The position numbers were made by a program, and so were the translations under genes. A DNA stretch of 64,000 nt. It comes from Mallotus nudiflorus (Eukaryota > Streptophyta > Magnoliopsida > Malpighiales > Euphorbiaceae). The notes below the pieces were generated by a model. The model was not told the origin of the DNA. It saw nothing but the letters and a program-made list of their open reading frames with translations, and searched no databases. Positions 58,210-64,000 of this stretch are shown one piece after another. The stretch lies in the NCBI GenBank assembly GCA_947683625.1, contig CANTUR010000644.1:1787501-1851500 (forward strand), read 5' to 3'. Positions within the stretch are counted from its first letter, which is position 1, and the number at the start of each line of letters is the position of its first letter.

Positions 58210-58999
58210 CAAACAAGCTTATTTGATATGTTCTATTCTCAACTTTATGTCAATTATTAATTGAATCTTATTTTAAAAGTCATTTCAATTTGCTCCTTCA
58301 ACTTTTTAAATTGTATCAATTCTATCCAATTTTATATGAAAGATCTAATTGTATTTTTTAAAATTACTTTTAGAACCCCATAAAATAAATTTCAAAATTA
58401 TTCATTTTCCTTTTTATGAAAAATAAAATTTGAAAAATATTTTTTATTTTTAATTTTACCATTTTTGAAGTAAAATTTAAATTTTTACATAAATTTTAAC
58501 TTTTTATGTATCAATTGAAAATAATGAGAAAAAAGTGATAATTTGTGAATCAATTTATTATATAGATTAATATAAATAAAAGAAAAATAAAGTAAGTCCA
58601 CTTTTAACTATCACTATGAAAATGCTAATAAAAATAAAAATAATAAAATTTTAATTTTTTTTCATATTTTTCAAAAGAAAAACTAATTTTTTTTTTATAT
58701 TCTTGACAAAAAAAATTATCTAATACATTTTTTGTTTGATATTTATAATAAAATTATTAAATAATGTAGTTGAAAATTGAGAATAAATTCTAAAATAGTT
58801 AAGATTTAAGAATTTTTAGTGAAAAATTAAAAATTGATGCAGAATATTTAGAAATTAATTTTTAAATTTATGTCAAGAGTGAAAAATTAAAATTTGAAAA
58901 TAGTTGTTGTTGAATTACCAGTGATTTAAGTATATCCATTGACATATAGATAACAATACTTTAATCTTAAAAATTTTATTATTATTTTTAGAATTAAAG

Positions 59000-59001
<2 letters not shown>
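58209..59001 (+). repeat. 0.8-kb TA-bounded unit, copy 1
   Basis: 793 bp, non-coding. It starts GCAAACAAGCTT and ends GAATTAAAGCC, followed by (TA)n at 59002-59062. Landmarks shared with copies 2 and 3: GATATGTTCTAT, CATTTCAATTTGCTCCTTCA, TTTTTATGAAAAATA, GTGATAATTTGTGAATCAAT, CACTATGAAAATG, GTTAAGATTTAAGAA. No terminal inverted repeat obvious. Confidence 0.9.
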
Positions 59002-59064
<63 letters not shown>

Positions 59065-59862
59065 TTATTAATTTGGCAAACAAACATTAAAGGGAAAATG
59101 ATATGTTCTATCCTCAACTTTACGTCATTTATCAATTGAATTCTACTTTAAAAATCATTTCAATTTGCTCCTTCAACTTCTTAAATTGTGTCAATTCTAT
59201 TTAATTTTATTTTAAAGATCTAATTATATTTTTAAAAATTACTTTTAAATCCCTATAAAATAAATTTAAAAATTATTCATTTCCCTTTTTTATGAAAAAT
59301 AGAATTTGAAAAATATTTTCAATTTTTAATTTTACGATTTTTGATGTAAAATTCAAATTTTTACATAAATTTTAACTTTTTATGTATCAATTGAAAATAA
59401 TAAGAAACAAGTGATAATTTGTAAATCAATTTATTATATAGACTAATATTAACCAAAAATAAATAAATAAAGTGCACTTTTAACTATCACTATGAAAATG
59501 TTAATAAAAATAAAAATAATAAAATTTTAATTTTTTTCATATTTTTCATATTTTTCAAAAGAAAAACTAAATTTTTTTATCTAATACGTTTTTGGTTTGA
59601 TCTCTATTAGTAACATTATTAAATAATGTGGTTGAAAGTTGAGAACAAATTTTAAAATAGTTAAGATTTAAAGATTTTTAGTGAAAAATTAAACATTTAT
59701 AAAAATATTTAGAAATAAATTTTTAAATTAATGTCAAGAGTTAAAAAATTAAAATTTGAAAACAGTTGTCGTTAAATTACCATTGATTTAAGTACATCCA
59801 TCGATACATAGACTACAATACTTTAATCTTAAAAGTTTTATTATTTTTTTTAGAATTAAAGC
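59002..59862 (+). repeat. (TA)n and 0.8-kb TA-bounded unit, copy 2
   Basis: (TA)n at 59002-59062, then the unit from about 59076 (GCAAACAAACATTAAAGGG) to 59862 (GAATTAAAGC). Same landmark order as copy 1, with scattered substitutions and indels. Confidence 0.9.
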
Positions 59863-60525
59863 ATATATATATATATATATATATATATATCAAACAAGCT
59901 TGTAAATTAAAGGAAAAATGATATGTTTTATCCTCAACTTTAGGACAATTATCAATTGAATCCTCCTTTAAAAGTCATTTCAATTTGCTTTTTCAACTTT
60001 TTAAATTGTGTCAATTCTATCCAATTTTATTTGAAGGATCTAATTGTATTTTTGAAAATTAATTTTAGATCCTTATAAAATAAATTCAAAAATTATTCAT
60101 TTTCCTTTTTTATGAAAAATAAAATTTGAAAAATCTTTTCAATTTTTAATTTTTTAATTTTTTGATTTTTGAAGTAAAATTTCAATTTTTATATAAAATT
60201 TTAATTTTTTATATATCAGTTGAAAATAATAAGAAAAAGGTGATAATTTGTGAGTCAATTTATTATATAGACTAATATTAATAAAAATAAAAATAAATAA
60301 AGTAAGCGCAATTTTATCTTTCACTATGAAAATGTTGATAAAAATTTTAAAAAAAAATTCATTTTTTTTTGAATTTTTCAAAAGAAAAACTGAATTTTTT
60401 TATAATCTTGACTAAAAATTTTTTTTATTTAATACATTTTTTGTTTAATTTCTATTAGAAAAATTATTAATTAATGTGGTTGAAAGTGGAGAATAAATTT
60501 CAAAATAGTTAAGATTTAAGAATTT
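59863..60525 (+). repeat. (TA)n and 0.8-kb TA-bounded unit, copy 3 (interrupted)
   Basis: (TA)14 at 59863-59890, then the unit from 59891 (CAAACAAGCTTGTAAATTAA) up to GTTAAGATTTAAGAATTT at 60525, where the Gyp5 LTR starts. In copies 1 and 2 the sequence continues past this point, so Gyp5 inserted into the unit. Confidence 0.9.
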
Positions 60526-62913
60526 TGTAATAACCCAAATTGTTGGTCATAGATATTATTATTAATGTTGTTATTGTCCTTCTTAATATTATTTAATTAT
60601 TATGGTCTTTACCATTTTATTTATTAATATTATTATTGCTATTATTATTATTATTATAAAAAAAAGTGGGTGGGGGCAGCTGTTGATGGACACGTGATCC
60701 ATCACTTTATATAAAGGAAGAGTGGTGTTTGCAGTTAGGAAAATGACGGAAATTTAAGAATTGTGAGGAAAATTTTCATTTTAGCCCAAACCTTTTCTTT
60801 TCTATGGTTCAACACTCAAATGACGTCCAATCGACCTCAAATTTGAGCTACATACTCATCTCGTCGTCCTCTTCCTTCCTGTGGTCTTTGTTTTGCATGA
60901 AGTGACTCCAAATTGTGCAGAATTACACAAAACAAGTGGGCGCCTTATTGTGATTTCGCACTGTTCTCACAATAAAATTGGTTTCATTACGTTTCTCTCA
61001 ACATCAGGAGTCCAAAGGTACTAACCACTCACTCGATCTACACCTCTAAAACATTTGATGAATTTATTTATTTATTTATTTCCCTTTGATATTTTTATCT
61101 GTAATTCAATGCATATTTTAGTTGGTTTGAGGCTTTAGATGTGTTCCATTTATTATTAGAAATGTTTTAGTATGCTTGGTTTGTCCGGATGTAGAGTTTT
61201 TCTAGGGTGAATACGGCAGGTCCCACCTGAAATACAGTGAAATTGGGAATAGTCCAAAAATTATGGTATTATTTTTATAAATTAGAATAAATTATGTTGA
61301 TCAATTTTCATACCTGGACCAAAGTCCAATTTCTTATGGATTTTGAGAAATAAATTCCAAAAGCGTTTTGGTGGAAATTTCTTAAGTTCCATTTTAATCG
61401 GTTAAATTGTTAGAAATAAATTCCTTTAGCCTCAAAGGTCATATTTAGAATATTTCCAAATCAATTTTATTAATTCATTGATTTTTATAATTTTTTCAAA
61501 ATTTAGAGAATTTTTATGGATTTTATTTGTTTTTATATGCATGATTTTAATAAATATTATTTATTATAGAGAGCTTTGAAGTGGGAGCTGTTGCATTTGG
61601 ACAGCCAAGGAAACGTCGGTCGGCACGCTCCACCTTTGAGTTAATACTATAAAATGTTTGTTGTGTTTATAAATAAAAATGAATTTTTATGAGATTTATT
61701 AATCATGAATATAAATATTCTTGTGAGTATAAATTATTAGTTTTATTATTATTAAGAACTCTAATAATATGTTTTAGCTTGGAATTCATTTTATTTTATT
61801 TAATGCTATTATATTTCGTTGTATTAATTTATATGACAACCACGTTTTGAAGAAAATAGTAGAACATGTTACCTTGTAGGTGTCACCAGGATTGTGTGCG
61901 CACTAGTATTGATTTGGGTTGTGAGCCCACTATGTTGTGAAATGTGAGCCTTGGTCAAGCTTTGTTCTTTGGGCATATGTATGATTATGGCTGAGCCCTG
62001 ATCGAGCTTGCTCTCTAGGTAGAGGTATATTTTCTGGTTGGACCCTGGTCGAACTTACTCTCTAGGCACTAGTAAACACTTGGAATAAGAGATCGACTGT
62101 GGTTGGATCCTGATTGAGCTTACTCTCTGGGATCGACAATCAATTAGACTAAGTGAACCAAGTGGCCATTAGATTTTAAGGTTTAGGGTTCTACCATGAT
62201 TTCCGTTAAAGATTTTATTTTACATGAATTTTAATGGGAAGTTTTACATAAAGAAATTTATGAAATTTGAAAGGATGTTTTATAAAGCTAATTTTAATAA
62301 ATTAAATGATTTTTAAATATTTAATTATTTGCCTAAGTGTATAATTTTTAAATAAATGTTTTTAAAACCAACAAGTATTTTATAGCATTAATTCAATCAG
62401 TGAGGTCTGACTCCCCTCAATTATTTTTCCTAGGATCTCAGGAGTCTACAGTTAGTTCCACCTGTCTGCGTCGGACTTGTCCTTCCCCGACAACTTTATG
62501 TATGTCATGTTAGTGTTCATTGTCTTATATTCATACTCTAGATATTGCAATAGTGGTTGAACATTTTGATAAATGTATTCGTATTTGATTAATTTATATT
62601 GGATTTATGTATTATTATGATGTTAGGTGTGTTGAGCATACATATTCTATTTGAGATCGATATTTGTGATGGATTATTAAAGTTGTGGTGATGTAGTATT
62701 AATGTAAGAATTTTTTGGAAGTGCATTTCTTCATTTATAGGTTTTGGGTTTGTTGCCGGTACAAAGGAACCTTTACTAAATTTTTGTTAGAATTTTAAAT
62801 TGATTTAGTTTTATTGTGAAAAATTTTATTAAGGCTTACTACGGGTTTCGGAAGCTTCTCATTTTCTCATTCCCTAGTATCGATCATGTGCCCTTTTGGT
62901 TCAGGTCATGACA
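60526..62913 (+). repeat. Gyp5 5' LTR
   Basis: 2,388 bp ending GGTTCAGGTCATGACA. It contains a GATGGACACGTGATCCATC near-palindrome (60685-60703) next to a TATATAAAGG box (60709-60718), a likely promoter position. Diverged tandem units with GAGCTTGCTCTCT and GAACTTACTCTCT (about 61945-62130) sit where Gyp3 and Gyp4 LTRs carry their own tandem repeats. Confidence 0.9.
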
Positions 62914-63580
62914 AAATTGATATCAAAGTTTATGGTTTATTTTTTATTGTCATTGAATTATTTTTTTCTTGAAACTACTGTGGTGAATAGGTGATAATTG
63001 TCAATTAATGTCACCATTACTTTTAGAATTCATGTATATGTTAGTGTTCTTTTATGTCTTGAATCCTGTTTCTCTGTCTTTTTAAAATGAGGCAAGCATA
63101 AAATTCTCCTAATGTAGATGTAGCATATGTTGAGGGTGAGCAGTCCTTTCAAGATAAAGCTCATCCTCCAACCCCATGACTTAGAGGAAAGGGTAGGCCT
63201 AGTGCAACAATAGCTCAGGGATAAGAGCAACAACTGCCAGTAGAGCCAGAACCTCTTGAGGTGGATCTTGCAGTCTTTGCAGTTGGAATGGTAGGAATTA
63301 ATGAAGGTCTAACTACACTTAATCAGGCTTGCCATTAGTCCAATAGATGCTCTAGAAAAGGAACCAAGAAATGTAAGATGCTAATGTTGTACTCCTATAC
63401 TCTAGACCGTCAAATTTGTCAACTATGTACTAAAAAGATACCTATGGTGAAGGTACTGTGGAGCAATCATACAATGGAAGATTGCACTTAGGAGACGAAG
63501 ATCAATATGCAGAACTGATACCCTTACTTATTTCAGTATTAATGAAAATTTGAAAACAAATTTTCTTAAGGGTAGAAGAA
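62914..63580 (+). pseudogene. Gyp5 residual gag start fused to pol end
   Basis: A decayed primer-binding site (TTGATATCAAAG, about 62917-62928) and gag leader match Gyp4 54005-54540. Then, near 63390, the sequence jumps to the extreme 3' end of pol (matching 57945-58115: ACTAAAAAGAT, GGAGCAATCATAC, TTCTTAAGGG). Protease, RT, RNase H and integrase are all gone. It cannot encode any enzyme. Confidence 0.85.
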
Positions 63581-63608
63581 TGCAATAACCCAATTTTTTT
63601 ATTATAAA

Positions 63609-63646
<38 letters not shown>

Positions 63647-64000
63647 AAAAAAAAGGGCAGCTATTGATGGACACATGGTCCATCACTTTATATAAAGGAA
63701 GAGTGGTGCCTGCAGTAAGGAAAATGACAGGATTTTGAGAATTATGAGGGAAATTTTCATTTTAGCTCAAACCTTTTCTTTTCTTTCATTCAAAAATCAA
63801 ACAACCTTTGATCGACCTAAAATTCAAGCTATAGACTCACCTCATTGTCCTCTTGCTTCTGGTGGTCTTTGTTTTGCATGAAGTGGTTCCAAATTGTGCA
63901 GAATTACACAAAACCAATCGTCACCTTTTTATGATTTTGCACTGTTTCGACGAGTTTCTAGTGACAAGGTTGATTCCATTACGTTCCTCTCAGTGTTAGG
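63581..64000 (+). repeat. Gyp5 3' LTR, first 420 bp
   Basis: Begins TGCAATAACCC with (TTA)n at 63603-63640. It aligns with 60526-61010 (TATATAAAGGAAGAGTGGTG, GTCTTTGTTTTGCATGAAG). Truncated by the window end. Confidence 0.92.

Larger units (their letters stand above)
60526..64000 (+). mobile_element. Gyp5: internally deleted Ty3/gypsy element (continues past the window)
   Basis: 5' LTR 60526-62913, interior only 667 bp, 3' LTR from 63581 to beyond the window end. The two LTR starts match (TGTAATAACCC and TGCAATAACCC, then ...GATGGACACGTGATCCATCA against GATGGACACATGGTCCATCA). Confidence 0.92.

Overview
This is a stretch of AT-rich nuclear DNA from a flowering plant, most likely a eudicot. 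It is packed with degenerate Ty1/copia and Ty3/gypsy LTR retrotransposons, has long (TA)n and (TAA)n microsatellites, and has almost no host genes. The only host coding sequences I can support are two near-identical small minus-strand ORFs (19448-19882 and 23497-23925). Each encodes about 143 residues resembling the N-terminal coiled coil of RPS2/RPS5-type CC-NBS-LRR resistance proteins, with no NB-ARC or LRR following. A decayed third copy lies at about 49929-50081. I found no tRNA, rRNA, CRISPR array or bacterial gene.

Layout. 1-410 is a dispersed repeat that recurs at 22597-23027. 411-5110 is an LTR-like element split by a 3.23-kb gypsy solo LTR (1517-4749, target duplication CATCA). 5225-6435 is a 1.2-kb segment that recurs, exploded by two insertions, over 8930-18112. 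The insertions are a full-length but dead copia element (Cop2, 9514-14266) and a 3.2-kb gypsy solo LTR (14657-17856, target duplication TAAGG). A truncated copia element (Cop1, 6436-8925) lies between the two copies. A 22-bp minisatellite sits at 18288-18440. The tandemly duplicated coiled-coil genes and their shared flanks fill 19075-25500.

26006-48305 is a 22.3-kb nested retrotransposon block inserted into the spacer of the third gene repeat and bracketed by AAAAG. From the outside in it holds the end of the 3' LTR of Cop5 (minus), Cop3 (plus, 26029-30499), an unclassified repeat (30500-32283), a 5'-truncated gypsy element Gyp3 (32284-46799) whose integrase gene is split by the best-preserved element of the window (Cop4, 35056-43704, target duplication CTTTG), and the gag-protease-5' LTR part of Cop5 (46800-48305).

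48306-50800 resumes the third gene repeat, interrupted by another LTR-like insertion. Gyp4 (51236-58166) follows. At both ends its LTRs run into (TA)n and then into copies of an approximately 0.8-kb non-coding unit separated by (TA)n tracts (50809-51168, 58209-60525). A last gypsy element, Gyp5 (60526 to beyond 64000), has lost nearly all its interior.

How it fits together. No element shows an intact gag-pol frame: every pol I could follow has stops or frameshifts, so the block is a fossil record of successive insertions. The target duplications and the repeated host flanks allow the insertion order to be read. The most unusual points are the stand-alone coiled-coil genes, whose few differences are mostly amino-acid replacing, and the (TA)n-bounded non-coding repeat, which resembles in layout the microsatellite-targeting Micron elements of rice.
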